Source: CAYOMP01 sp964405075 (GTDB lineage Bacteria > Bacillota > Clostridia > Lachnospirales > Lachnospiraceae). Taken from it: 43,025 nucleotides of DNA. Under the pieces are notes generated by a model. It was given only the letters and a program-made list of their open reading frames with translations. It had not been told where the DNA came from and searched no databases. This document shows positions 9,493 to 17,144 of this stretch, in pieces (positions within the stretch are counted from its first letter, which is position 1; each line of letters starts with the position of its first letter). The stretch lies in NCBI GenBank assembly GCA_964405075.1, contig CAYOMP010000008.1:1-43025 (forward strand), written 5' to 3'. The position numbers and the translations under genes were made by a program.

Positions 9493-10224
9493 TTATTTTT
9501 TATAATTCGCCACAAAATAATCTAATTCCTCAGGTGTTCCAAGTACATGTACCTTATCAAAATCAGCAATGGATATTCTTACATCTCCACCTTTTGAGAT
9601 AAGATAATTGTATAATGGAGCCACATATTTCTCACCTTTTTCAAGATTCTCATCTGATGAATAATATTCGTTATACAAATCTTCATACAATCCACAAGTC
9701 TTAAAATAATAAGCTCCCAATGTACAGTTATCAGATATTCTTACCTTTTCTCTTACTTCTATGGCTTTCCCATTTTCATCAAGTTTAACAAAACTCCAAT
9801 GTTCGCCCGGTGCGTTAAAGCAAGGAATAAATCCATCACCTGCTATCTGTTCAGCCTTCATTTCATAGCTTTCAACATAAGTATCTATATTATAAATCAT
9901 CATTTCTGAGTCTTTTTTCCAATATTTTGCCCCTAACATAGCTGTAGTTGCCTGACCATCTGTTAAATAATCAATTTCAACTACTTCCACATTGTTTATA
10001 TCCATTTTTTTACAAGTATTAACAATAAAATCTCTTGAATTATCTTCTTTTCTTACAATAAATATATAATCATTATCCGGCTTTTTAAATCCTTCCAAGC
10101 TTTCCATTGACCACTCAAATAGAGTCTTTCCATGGGCTTCAATCATATATTTAGGAACTTTATATCCGGCTTTTTTGAATCTTGAACCTAATCCTGCCAT
10201 AGTAATCACTACTGTCATACTCAT
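9493..10224 (-). CDS. Sugar-phosphate or related nucleotidyltransferase
   Basis: The protein (243 residues from the chosen start) has the nucleotidyltransferase GT-A-like fold: TMAGLGSRFKKAGYKVPKYM at the N-terminus (nucleotide loop and substrate lysine), YNIDTYVES in the metal-binding position, and a late FDKVHVLGTPEELDYF motif. The ATG at 10224 is preferred because AAAAGGAGAG lies at 10231-10240. A longer in-frame start at 10260 would overlap the upstream gene and bypass this site. It follows the CDP-sugar reductase gene by 17 bases. It should activate a phosphorylated substrate with an NTP. Together with the HAD and APH-like proteins it could supply an unusual activated group, but substrate and nucleotide are unknown. 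Confidence 0.82.
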   Translation of the reverse strand: MSMTVVITMAGLGSRFKKAGYKVPKYMIEAHGKTLFEWSMESLEGFKKPDNDYIFIVRKEDNSRDFIVNTCKKMDINNVEVVEIDYLTDGQATTAMLGAKYWKKDSEMMIYNIDTYVESYEMKAEQIAGDGFIPCFNAPGEHWSFVKLDENGKAIEVREKVRISDNCTLGAYYFKTCGLYEDLYNEYYSSDENLEKGEKYVAPLYNYLISKGGDVRISIADFDKVHVLGTPEELDYFVANYKK

Positions 10225-10241
10225 ATTTTTCTCTCCTTTTA

Positions 10242-11159
10242 CTAACTTAAACTTATCCAATCAGTTAATAATTCTATTCCTTTTTCAAAAGATATTTCCG
10301 GTTTAAATCCTGTATCTTCAAAAAGACTTGACGCATCAAATGCTTCTATTGGCAAATATATTCCTCTAAAAGGGTGTGCACCAAATTGTAGTTCTACATC
10401 TGGATTAACATATTCTCCAACATATTCTAAATATTTCTTTAGTGGTTTTGCATCACCACTACCTATTACATAATCTCTACAACTTATTCCTTTTTCACCT
10501 AACAAATAAAATGCTCTTGCTAAATCAGTTATATATATAAAATCATAGTTTTGTTCAGCCTTTGTAAACTGAACATTTTCTCCATTTAACATCTTCTTTA
10601 TACTACTTACAATAAGCCTTCCTGACTTTTCCCCAACTCCATAGGTATTTGTAATTATAGGCCATAAGAAGTCAATATTCTTATTACAAACATTTACTTT
10701 TGACATATAATGAGCAGCTAACTTGGCACTCTTATACATTATTCCCATGTTATTGGAAATCTGCTGCTCTTTCATTTCCTGAATACATTCCAATTCTGAA
10801 ATACTTCCGGCACCAATAAATTTCTTAATACCAAATTCATCCAATATATCCGTCACATTTAAGCAACATTCAATATTCTTTAACTGAACTGCATAATCCT
10901 TTTGTTCTTTATCAGATACTCCCTGCCATGCCAAGTGATAAAACACATCCACCTCTTTATCATTTATTAAAGATGGTAACCTTTTCATATTTTCTAAATT
11001 ACACTGGATTATCTTAATATTTTCACTTTTAGGCAAGTTATTTATATTTTTCGTATTCTCTCTAACTACAGCATATACGAAAACATTATTATCAATTAAT
11101 TCTTTAACGATGTAACTTCCTATAAATCCAGTTGCCCCTGTAACTATAGCTTTTTTCAT
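10242..11159 (-). CDS. NAD(P)-dependent sugar epimerase/reductase (extended SDR)
   Basis: The 305-residue protein has an N-terminal Rossmann motif (VTGATGFIGSYI, GxxGxxG) and the catalytic pair in MYKSAKLAAHYM (YxxxK), with Ser in GAGSISE completing the triad. The C-terminal half is the variable substrate domain. It comes 19 bases after rfbG, so the likely substrate is the 4-keto-6-deoxy sugar made by RfbG, and the likely reaction is reduction at C4 to a CDP-6-deoxyhexose. No 3-dehydrase (DdhC/RfbH) is visible, which argues against a 3,6-dideoxyhexose. It does not look like RmlD in detail, although a dTDP substrate cannot be excluded. The family is sure; the reaction is inferred. Confidence 0.85.
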   Translation of the reverse strand: MKKAIVTGATGFIGSYIVKELIDNNVFVYAVVRENTKNINNLPKSENIKIIQCNLENMKRLPSLINDKEVDVFYHLAWQGVSDKEQKDYAVQLKNIECCLNVTDILDEFGIKKFIGAGSISELECIQEMKEQQISNNMGIMYKSAKLAAHYMSKVNVCNKNIDFLWPIITNTYGVGEKSGRLIVSSIKKMLNGENVQFTKAEQNYDFIYITDLARAFYLLGEKGISCRDYVIGSGDAKPLKKYLEYVGEYVNPDVELQFGAHPFRGIYLPIEAFDASSLFEDTGFKPEISFEKGIELLTDWISLS

Positions 11160-11178
11160 AATTCTATCCTTAATCTGA

Positions 11179-12240
11179 TTATTTAATACTACTGTTCATA
11201 AATTCCTGTATCTGTCTGTCCATACACTCATTTATGTCCTCACCGGCGTAATAAGCCTTTGACCACTCTACTGTTTTTTCAATTGCTTCTTTAACGTGCC
11301 AATGTGCATTCCAACCAAAAACTGATTTAATTTTTGAACAATCTAACTTCAAGAAATTGGCTTCATGTGGACCTCCATCATATTGATTAATCCACTTTTG
11401 ACCATTTCCCCAACTAGAACAAAATAAATCTGCCAATTCTCCTGTTGTTACACAATCACAATCGTCTGGACCTACATTATAAAATCCTGCGTATTTTTTA
11501 TCCTCATACTGCATCATAGCAATTGTCATATATATATATAATGGCTCTAAAACATGCTGATAAGGTCTTGTTGAAAAAGGATTTCTAACAATAATATCCT
11601 TCTTTTCTGTTGCCGCTCTTATACAATCCGGAATAATTCTATCCACAGCAAAGTCGCCACCACCTATAACATTTCCAGCTCTTGAAGTGGATACTGCAAT
11701 GCCCTTTTCATTGAAAAACGAGTTAATATAACTATGTGTAACCAACTCCGAACATGATTTTGAATTTGAATATGGGTCATAACCGTCTAAAAAGTCATTT
11801 TCTCTATACCCCCATTCCCATTCGTTATTTTTATATACTTTATCTGTAGTAACATTTAAAAATGATTTTACAGAATCTGATAATCTTACACATTCACAAA
11901 TGTTAACTGTTCCCATTACATTAGTTTCATATGTATATACAGGATTTTTATAGCTTTCCCTTACTATTGGCTGTGCTGCCAAATGAAATACAATTTCTGG
12001 CTGTACTTCATCAAATACCTGCTTTAAATGAGCCAAATCTCTAATATCTCCAATATATGAATCCATCTTTTCTGCTAATCCCATAATTTCAAACAAGCTA
12101 GGATCAGTTGGTGCCTCAAGGGAATAACCAGAAACAACAGCTCCTGCATTAAGAAGCATTTTACATAACCAGCTTCCTTTAAATCCAGTATGACCTGTTA
12201 CTAAAACTTTTTTATTTTTATAAAATTCAAACTCTTTCAT
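11179..12240 (-). CDS. rfbG: CDP-glucose 4,6-dehydratase
   Basis: It converts CDP-D-glucose to CDP-4-keto-6-deoxy-D-glucose using bound NAD. The extended-SDR signatures are VTGHTGFKGSWL, the TTDKVYKNNEW segment with the catalytic Thr-Asp-Lys, and YSNSKSCSE (YxxxK). The GHTGFKGSW form is characteristic of RfbG/DdhB rather than RmlB. I place the start at the ATG at 12240, giving 353 residues. Its first base is the last base of the rfbF stop codon (TAATG) and it has AAGG at 7 bases spacing. Upstream in-frame ATGs lie inside rfbF. The tight overlap indicates translational coupling with rfbF. Confidence 0.95.
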   Translation of the reverse strand: MKEFEFYKNKKVLVTGHTGFKGSWLCKMLLNAGAVVSGYSLEAPTDPSLFEIMGLAEKMDSYIGDIRDLAHLKQVFDEVQPEIVFHLAAQPIVRESYKNPVYTYETNVMGTVNICECVRLSDSVKSFLNVTTDKVYKNNEWEWGYRENDFLDGYDPYSNSKSCSELVTHSYINSFFNEKGIAVSTSRAGNVIGGGDFAVDRIIPDCIRAATEKKDIIVRNPFSTRPYQHVLEPLYIYMTIAMMQYEDKKYAGFYNVGPDDCDCVTTGELADLFCSSWGNGQKWINQYDGGPHEANFLKLDCSKIKSVFGWNAHWHVKEAIEKTVEWSKAYYAGEDINECMDRQIQEFMNSSIK

Positions 12241-13007
12241 TACCATACCTTCCATGGTGCCTTTCCTTCATTCCACATTGCTTCTAATTTCTCTTTGTCA
12301 CGCTTCATATCCATACATTGCCAGAAGCCCTCATGCTTAAATGACATTAATTCCCCTTTGGCAGCAACAGCTTCTAATGGCTCTCTTTCAAACATAATGT
12401 GGTCGCCTTCAATATAGTCATAAATCTCCGGATTAACTACCATATAGCCACCATTAATCCAACCTGCATCATACTGACTCTTCTCTCTAAACGCCTTAAT
12501 TTGATTATCCTCAATGTCAAGTACCCCAAATCTTCCATCTGGTTTTACCGCAGTTAATGTAACCATTTTTCCGTGTTGTTTATGAAATTTTTCAAGTTCA
12601 TGTAGATTTACGTTACATACACCATCTCCATATGTAAGCATAAATGGCTCATCGCCTAAATACTGTCTGACTCTTTTAATTCTTCCCCCTGTCATTGTAT
12701 TTAAACCAGTGTCAACAAGGGTAACCTTCCATGGTTCCGAATAATTATTTAAAATTTCCATCTTATTATTCTTTAAATCAAATGTTACATCAGAAGTATG
12801 TAAAAAATAATCTGCAAAAAATTCTTTAACTACATACTGCTTATATCCTAAACAGATTACAAAATCATTATATCCAAAGGAAGAATAATATTTCATAATA
12901 TGCCACAAAATAGGCTTTTCACCTATTTCAATCATTGGCTTTGGTTTTAAATGACTCTCTTCACTAATTCTTGTACCGAATCCACCTGCTAAAATAACTA
13001 CCTTCAT
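12240..13007 (-). CDS. rfbF: Glucose-1-phosphate cytidylyltransferase
   Basis: The 255-residue enzyme makes CDP-glucose from CTP and glucose 1-phosphate. The nucleotide-binding N-terminus (LAGGFGTRISEESHLKPKPM) with the conserved IGEKPILWHIMKYY segment and the GDGVCNVNL metal-binding segment are typical of RfbF/DdhA. Length and motifs match the family throughout. It overlaps rfbG by one base. It starts 15 bases after the DUF4956 gene, tying the CDP-sugar branch into the same transcript as the CotH/VTC/DUF4956 group. Confidence 0.95.
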   Translation of the reverse strand: MKVVILAGGFGTRISEESHLKPKPMIEIGEKPILWHIMKYYSSFGYNDFVICLGYKQYVVKEFFADYFLHTSDVTFDLKNNKMEILNNYSEPWKVTLVDTGLNTMTGGRIKRVRQYLGDEPFMLTYGDGVCNVNLHELEKFHKQHGKMVTLTAVKPDGRFGVLDIEDNQIKAFREKSQYDAGWINGGYMVVNPEIYDYIEGDHIMFEREPLEAVAAKGELMSFKHEGFWQCMDMKRDKEKLEAMWNEGKAPWKVW

Positions 13008-13022
13008 ATTTTTTCCGCCTCT

Positions 13023-13697
13023 CTAAAATGTGACTTCACCATCATGTGCAAGTAATGACATTGATTCAACATTTTGTATATTAGATACTTCATTTGCCAA
13101 ATCATATTCATTTTTACTTCTAACTTCTATAACAATATCCAATCCATTTTTGCTGATATTTCTTGATTTAACTTTGTATGATTTACTATACTTTTTAACT
13201 ACTTCAATAATATCTTTTTCTGTATTTTTTTCTTTTGCATTTACCACCAAAATCATAGATGCTTTTCCTACCGGAATAATCTCTAAAATTAACATTCCAA
13301 CTGTAACTATTAATGATACAATTACAGCAATTTCGTACATACCTGCTCCACAAATAATACCCACACTTATTGACCAGAATAAAAAAATTAAATCCAAAGG
13401 ATCTTTTATTGCAGTTCTAAATCTAATAATTGATAATGCACCAACCATACCTAATGAAATAACTATACTTGACTGCATCGCCAAAATTATACCTGCTGTT
13501 ATGACTGCAATTAATGCCACAGACATTGCGAACGTCTTTGAGTAAAATGTCTTTCTGGTTACAAACTTATAAAAAACAAAAATATAAAATGCTAATATAC
13601 ATGTTACTGCAAGTGTTGCCACAATTTTATTTGTACTAATATCAATCTGGGTAAATCCTTCAACAAAAGAATTCTTTAATACATCTCTAAAACTCAT
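13023..13697 (-). CDS. DUF4956 membrane protein
   Basis: The 224-residue protein has four predicted membrane segments within about 28-145, then a soluble C-terminal domain (about 146-224) with an alternating strand/helix pattern like a small ferredoxin-like fold. The segment SLGMVGALSIIRFRTAIKDP followed by a hydrophobic FLFWSISVGI is the hallmark of DUF4956. The molecular function is unknown. In many Firmicutes this family sits beside VTC-domain and CotH-kinase genes, exactly as here. It may regulate or form the membrane part of a complex with the VTC protein, but that is inference from neighbourhood. Confidence 0.9.
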   Translation of the reverse strand: MSFRDVLKNSFVEGFTQIDISTNKIVATLAVTCILAFYIFVFYKFVTRKTFYSKTFAMSVALIAVITAGIILAMQSSIVISLGMVGALSIIRFRTAIKDPLDLIFLFWSISVGIICGAGMYEIAVIVSLIVTVGMLILEIIPVGKASMILVVNAKEKNTEKDIIEVVKKYSKSYKVKSRNISKNGLDIVIEVRSKNEYDLANEVSNIQNVESMSLLAHDGEVTF

Positions 13698-13741
13698 CTT
13701 TACTCCTTATCCTTCTTATCCTGTTATTATATATTTTTTGT

Positions 13742-14425
13742 TTACGAATACTTTCTACATAAATAGTATTTAGAAAATGTTGTCTGTCTCAAACTTCCAA
13801 TCTCCAAACTATTCTTTATATAATCCGGAATATATTCATCATATTTAACTTCTAATATCTGCTTACCTGCAGGCATTATTGGTCTTTTATGAATTCGTTT
13901 TTCTAAGAAATTACTTATATCTTTACTTGAGGCAATATTCTTATCTATTGTAACACGAACATTACCATTAGTGCAAACATATGGTATCCTGTCATAATCC
14001 ACTATAATAACCGGCTTCATTTTCCTGACTCTCATTAGCATACATAGCTTTTGTAAAACCGATGGGTATTCCTTGCTAACAGGCAATGGTTGTCCCTTCA
14101 TTAAGCTTTCGCATTGTTCCTTAGTTATTTTGCACGATTTTTTCAAAGTCTTTCCATGCTCTTTTCTCTTACATTCCAACGTAATCCTACTACTGTCTGC
14201 ATTATATATCCTAATCCTAAACTTCTCTCTTGGATCAGTACCTGATTCATTTTCATGCAAACATGTATCATAGTAGTCATCAAAATATAAACTTCTAATA
14301 TTATATTGTCCATCTACGCCTACATGAGAATCTAATTGCATAACAGCATTAAGATTATTAATTAAGACAGCTAATTCCATATCTGTACACATATATTTCA
14401 TCTCATGACGATATTTATCCTGCAT
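13742..14425 (-). CDS. VTC-domain protein (polyphosphate polymerase-like, tunnel fold)
   Basis: The 227-residue protein carries the tunnel-like basic and acidic motifs of the VTC/TTM superfamily: RHEMKYMC at the N-terminus, SLYFDDYYDT, KFRIRIYN, ITLECKRK (ExKRK) and a C-terminal LEVKYDEYIPDYI. In yeast Vtc4 this fold makes polyphosphate from ATP. Bacterial stand-alone versions are annotated as polyphosphate polymerase domain proteins but are little characterised. It has no membrane segment itself and lies between CotH kinase and DUF4956 genes with short spacers (9 and 44 bases). A phosphate-transfer role on a surface polymer is possible. The enzyme activity is inferred from fold motifs only. 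Confidence 0.88.
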   Translation of the reverse strand: MQDKYRHEMKYMCTDMELAVLINNLNAVMQLDSHVGVDGQYNIRSLYFDDYYDTCLHENESGTDPREKFRIRIYNADSSRITLECKRKEHGKTLKKSCKITKEQCESLMKGQPLPVSKEYPSVLQKLCMLMRVRKMKPVIIVDYDRIPYVCTNGNVRVTIDKNIASSKDISNFLEKRIHKRPIMPAGKQILEVKYDEYIPDYIKNSLEIGSLRQTTFSKYYLCRKYS

Positions 14426-14434
14426 ACACTTCTC

Positions 14435-16042
14435 CTATTGATTTTCAAAATATTCATCTAAAAAAGCCATTCTATCTACAGCATATTCTTTCAATTGGGT
14501 ATAATCATAGGTATGACCTGCCTCTGGCCATCTCCTTTCATCACGCATCATGGCTCCGGAATTAATAACTATATCTTCTAAATTCTCCACCATAGCTATT
14601 AAATTATCATCTGCCAAATATTCTTCTCTTAATTGCAACCAGCGATTTCTTACCTTTTCCTGAGAATTATCTACATTTAATGCTAATACTCTGTCTCCCG
14701 GCTGCCAGTCAACTAGTTCTTTAATCAGGTTATCCCCTTCAAATGCTGTATATAAAGGTGGATTTTCCTTACTCACATTTCCCCATGTCAAATCCATATC
14801 CCATGGCACAAAATACATCTTTCTACTGTCCTCAGATGCCTTAGAAACATAATACATATTCTTTCCTCGATTATCAAAGCCAGTTACAATCTGTAAGTAT
14901 AACCAGACGTCCATTACATTGTCTACATCTAACATTTCTAACGCCTTTGCCTTATATTCTTCGTCTGATTCGGTAGTTTCAAATTCAACATAATCTATAA
15001 GTGGTGCCCATGTTTCTCCAGATATTGCACCATACTTACTCAAACCTTTTAATTCAAATCCACACTGTGTTATACTGGATAACTGTGTAAATTCAGCCAA
15101 ATCTAACACCACCGGTGTTGTCCTCTTATATATATATTCTGCTGTTCCTGTGCTACTTTGTGCAGTAATATTCAATTTTTTTGCATCTATTGGTTCCATA
15201 AGACCATATAGTCCCATATATTCGCCATTCATAATGACTTCTACATATTCCATTTTTACACCGTATTCGCCATTATAGGGATTATTAGTTGCTCCATATT
15301 CATTCCATATATCTATTGACAGCTTATCTCTTACTTTCGTTTCATCATTATACATTGCATACAATATCCAGTCATTATCTTCTCTCATTCCAAGCAAAGA
15401 TAGCTTATTATTCTTCTTAACACCGGAACTATTGTAATTGTATAGTTCCATCTTGTAAGCCTGTTTCGGATAAAGGCGGCTTGTATTCCCTCTAACTCCA
15501 ATTGTTGCATTGGATGATTTTATCCAATCTATTTTTGTTGATGAATCATATAACTTCATATCAACATCATATTCTTCTGTGCCCTCATTTGCACCATTAA
15601 TACTTATTTCCATAATTGGTAAACCAGTAAATACCAACTTGTATTCTCTATAATAATTTTCTTTCACTGCTAACAGCCTATACTCTACATTGTTAGCAAT
15701 TGCTTCTGATTTCTCAACTGACATAAGATTATCTAAAAATACCACATCTACATCCTTATCATTAGTGGATAAAATGCCATTTTCCCAATTATCATCTGAC
15801 ATTGATAATGGCAAATAAAATATGCCTTCACTCCTATTGCAGGGTAATGAATATCCGTTAAAAGTTAATTCTTCCAGTATATCATCTGATGTGTTTTCTA
15901 ATCTGGCACACACCTTTTCATATTCCTTTTGAGATAAATATTCGCAGGAAATATGAGAATCATTTTTTACCTCTAATATAAGATATCCACAAAATGCGAT
16001 TAACAATATTAAATTAATTAAGAGCAATATCTTTTTCTTCAC
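14435..16042 (-). CDS. CotH-family kinase, membrane anchored
   Basis: CotH proteins are atypical protein kinases first known from spore coats. Here the protein has an N-terminal membrane anchor (MKKKILLLINLILLIAF region) and an outside domain. Visible family segments are RGNTSRLYPKQAYKMEL (nucleotide-side lysine region), LGMREDNDWIL, KVRDKLSIDIWNEYG, NGEYMGLYGLMEPID and VPWDMDLTWGN (DxD metal motif). The start is uncertain. The GTG at 16042 with GGAG 9 bases upstream gives a clean anchor (535 residues). An ATG at 16057 has poor spacing, and a TTG at 16090 lies inside a hairpin loop. It neighbours VTC and DUF4956 genes. Extracellular protein or glycan phosphorylation is a reasonable guess, not shown. 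Confidence 0.87.
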   Translation of the reverse strand: MKKKILLLINLILLIAFCGYLILEVKNDSHISCEYLSQKEYEKVCARLENTSDDILEELTFNGYSLPCNRSEGIFYLPLSMSDDNWENGILSTNDKDVDVVFLDNLMSVEKSEAIANNVEYRLLAVKENYYREYKLVFTGLPIMEISINGANEGTEEYDVDMKLYDSSTKIDWIKSSNATIGVRGNTSRLYPKQAYKMELYNYNSSGVKKNNKLSLLGMREDNDWILYAMYNDETKVRDKLSIDIWNEYGATNNPYNGEYGVKMEYVEVIMNGEYMGLYGLMEPIDAKKLNITAQSSTGTAEYIYKRTTPVVLDLAEFTQLSSITQCGFELKGLSKYGAISGETWAPLIDYVEFETTESDEEYKAKALEMLDVDNVMDVWLYLQIVTGFDNRGKNMYYVSKASEDSRKMYFVPWDMDLTWGNVSKENPPLYTAFEGDNLIKELVDWQPGDRVLALNVDNSQEKVRNRWLQLREEYLADDNLIAMVENLEDIVINSGAMMRDERRWPEAGHTYDYTQLKEYAVDRMAFLDEYFENQ

Positions 16043-16075
16043 AGTATTTTTCTCCATAACCCTTATTTCAAAATT

Positions 16076-16101
16076 GGGTACCTGATACAAACCAGATACC
16101 C
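16076..16101 (-). other. Intercistronic stem-loop before the CotH-kinase gene
   Basis: On the minus strand GGGTATCTG pairs with CAGGTACCC (9 bp, one G-U) around an 8-base loop. It lies 10 bases after the stop of the preceding gene and 34 bases before the chosen CotH start. No T tract follows, so it is not a typical terminator; processing or translational control is possible. Confidence 0.5.
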
Positions 16102-16110
16102 ATTATATTC

Positions 16111-16746
16111 TTATTCTACAGGAATTTCAAAATTGAAACATTCCTTAATTAAATCTTCTGACACATCACCTTCATATCCAAAAAGTGAACAAATAATCTG
16201 TTTTTTATCATTAATCATTACATACGCAGTATATTCTACATAATTTTCCTGTTCAGATTCATCACCATATGTATAAGAGAATTGAATATAATTTACATTA
16301 TATCCATTTGCCTCCATTGTTTTCACCTCTGAAGCCTGAATATTTGAATATCCGCCACTAAGTTCATTGCTAGACATAAAAGCAATATAATCATCATAAT
16401 AATTAACCATCTCGTCCGCAGTGTATTCACCTATGTAATAACTCATTCCCAATGAACCATTTCCATTGTAGTATTCTCCACTGTATAATGTAGATTCATC
16501 TTCACTTACACTAAAACCCTCCGGAGGTATGATTTCAATACTCATTTCCTGAGTTTCATCACTGATTTTAAGATTTCCTGCATCTGAAAATACAGCAGGT
16601 TCCTCTTCATACTCTTCCTCTCCATCAAGTACTAACTCTTCCTCTTCATTCTTTTCATGTAAGTAGAACAATGTTGAGCCTACTGCTCCTGTAACAATAG
16701 CTCCTACTAAAACTCCCACCAAAAATGGTACTAAATTTTTCTTCAT
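16111..16746 (-). CDS. Membrane-anchored extracellular protein of unknown function
   Basis: The 211-residue protein starts with a short basic tip and one glycine/valine-rich membrane segment (about 7-29, LVPFLVGVLVGAIVTGAVGS). A very acidic linker follows (about 33-50), then a soluble domain of about 150 residues rich in Tyr, Glu and Ser. The domain contains TYGDESEQENYVEYTAYVMI and ends IPVE. I recognise no family. It has no lipobox. Its stop codon lies 20-70 bases from the CotH gene, and its start overlaps the HAD gene stop by one base, so it is translated with them. It could be a partner or substrate of the CotH kinase, but nothing in the sequence proves this. Confidence 0.75.
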   Translation of the reverse strand: MKKNLVPFLVGVLVGAIVTGAVGSTLFYLHEKNEEEELVLDGEEEYEEEPAVFSDAGNLKISDETQEMSIEIIPPEGFSVSEDESTLYSGEYYNGNGSLGMSYYIGEYTADEMVNYYDDYIAFMSSNELSGGYSNIQASEVKTMEANGYNVNYIQFSYTYGDESEQENYVEYTAYVMINDKKQIICSLFGYEGDVSEDLIKECFNFEIPVE

Positions 16747-17144
16747 TACTTAATTGCCTCCTTTGATTTGTTACATATTTCATTTAACTCATCTTCCGAA
16801 CAATTCAAAAACTCATCTGGTCTAATTGAGCGATCGTCCACATAGAACCCTCTGTGTCCTGGCCATGGCTTTCCATACACAATTTCATCATATGGAATAT
16901 CCCATTTATCAAGCCACGCTAACATAACTTTAGCTGTATTGGCGTTAATCATACCTATATTTCCGTTATAACTATTCATATTTCTCGAAGTAAATAGTAC
17001 AATTTTTGCACCACCAGCTTTGTACTCCCTAATTTTTTTTACCATTTTTTCATATGGTACTAAATCTATATACTCTTCACCTTTTTGTTTAATAGGGCAA
17101 AGTGTACCATCAATATCAAAAACAAATGTTAATCCTGAATACAT
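16746..17144 (-). CDS. Small HAD-superfamily hydrolase (capsule-locus type)
   Basis: The 132-residue protein is a minimal HAD phosphatase. The nucleophile motif FDIDGTLCP is at residues 8-16, motif II is LFTSRN, and a late VDDRSIRPDE supplies the metal-binding Asp pair. Minimal HADs of this kind commonly occur in capsule and lipopolysaccharide loci and probably remove phosphate from a small sugar- or alditol-phosphate intermediate. It overlaps the upstream kinase-like gene by 16 bases with GAGGT properly placed, and shares one base with the next gene. Reaction type is well supported; the substrate is unknown. Confidence 0.88.
   Translation of the reverse strand: MYSGLTFVFDIDGTLCPIKQKGEEYIDLVPYEKMVKKIREYKAGGAKIVLFTSRNMNSYNGNIGMINANTAKVMLAWLDKWDIPYDEIVYGKPWPGHRGFYVDDRSIRPDEFLNCSEDELNEICNKSKEAIK

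Noticed and set aside
10242..11159. Assignment of the SDR gene as rmlD (dTDP-4-dehydrorhamnose reductase)
   Set aside because: It is placed with rfbF/rfbG, and its middle segments do not look like RmlD; I left the substrate open.
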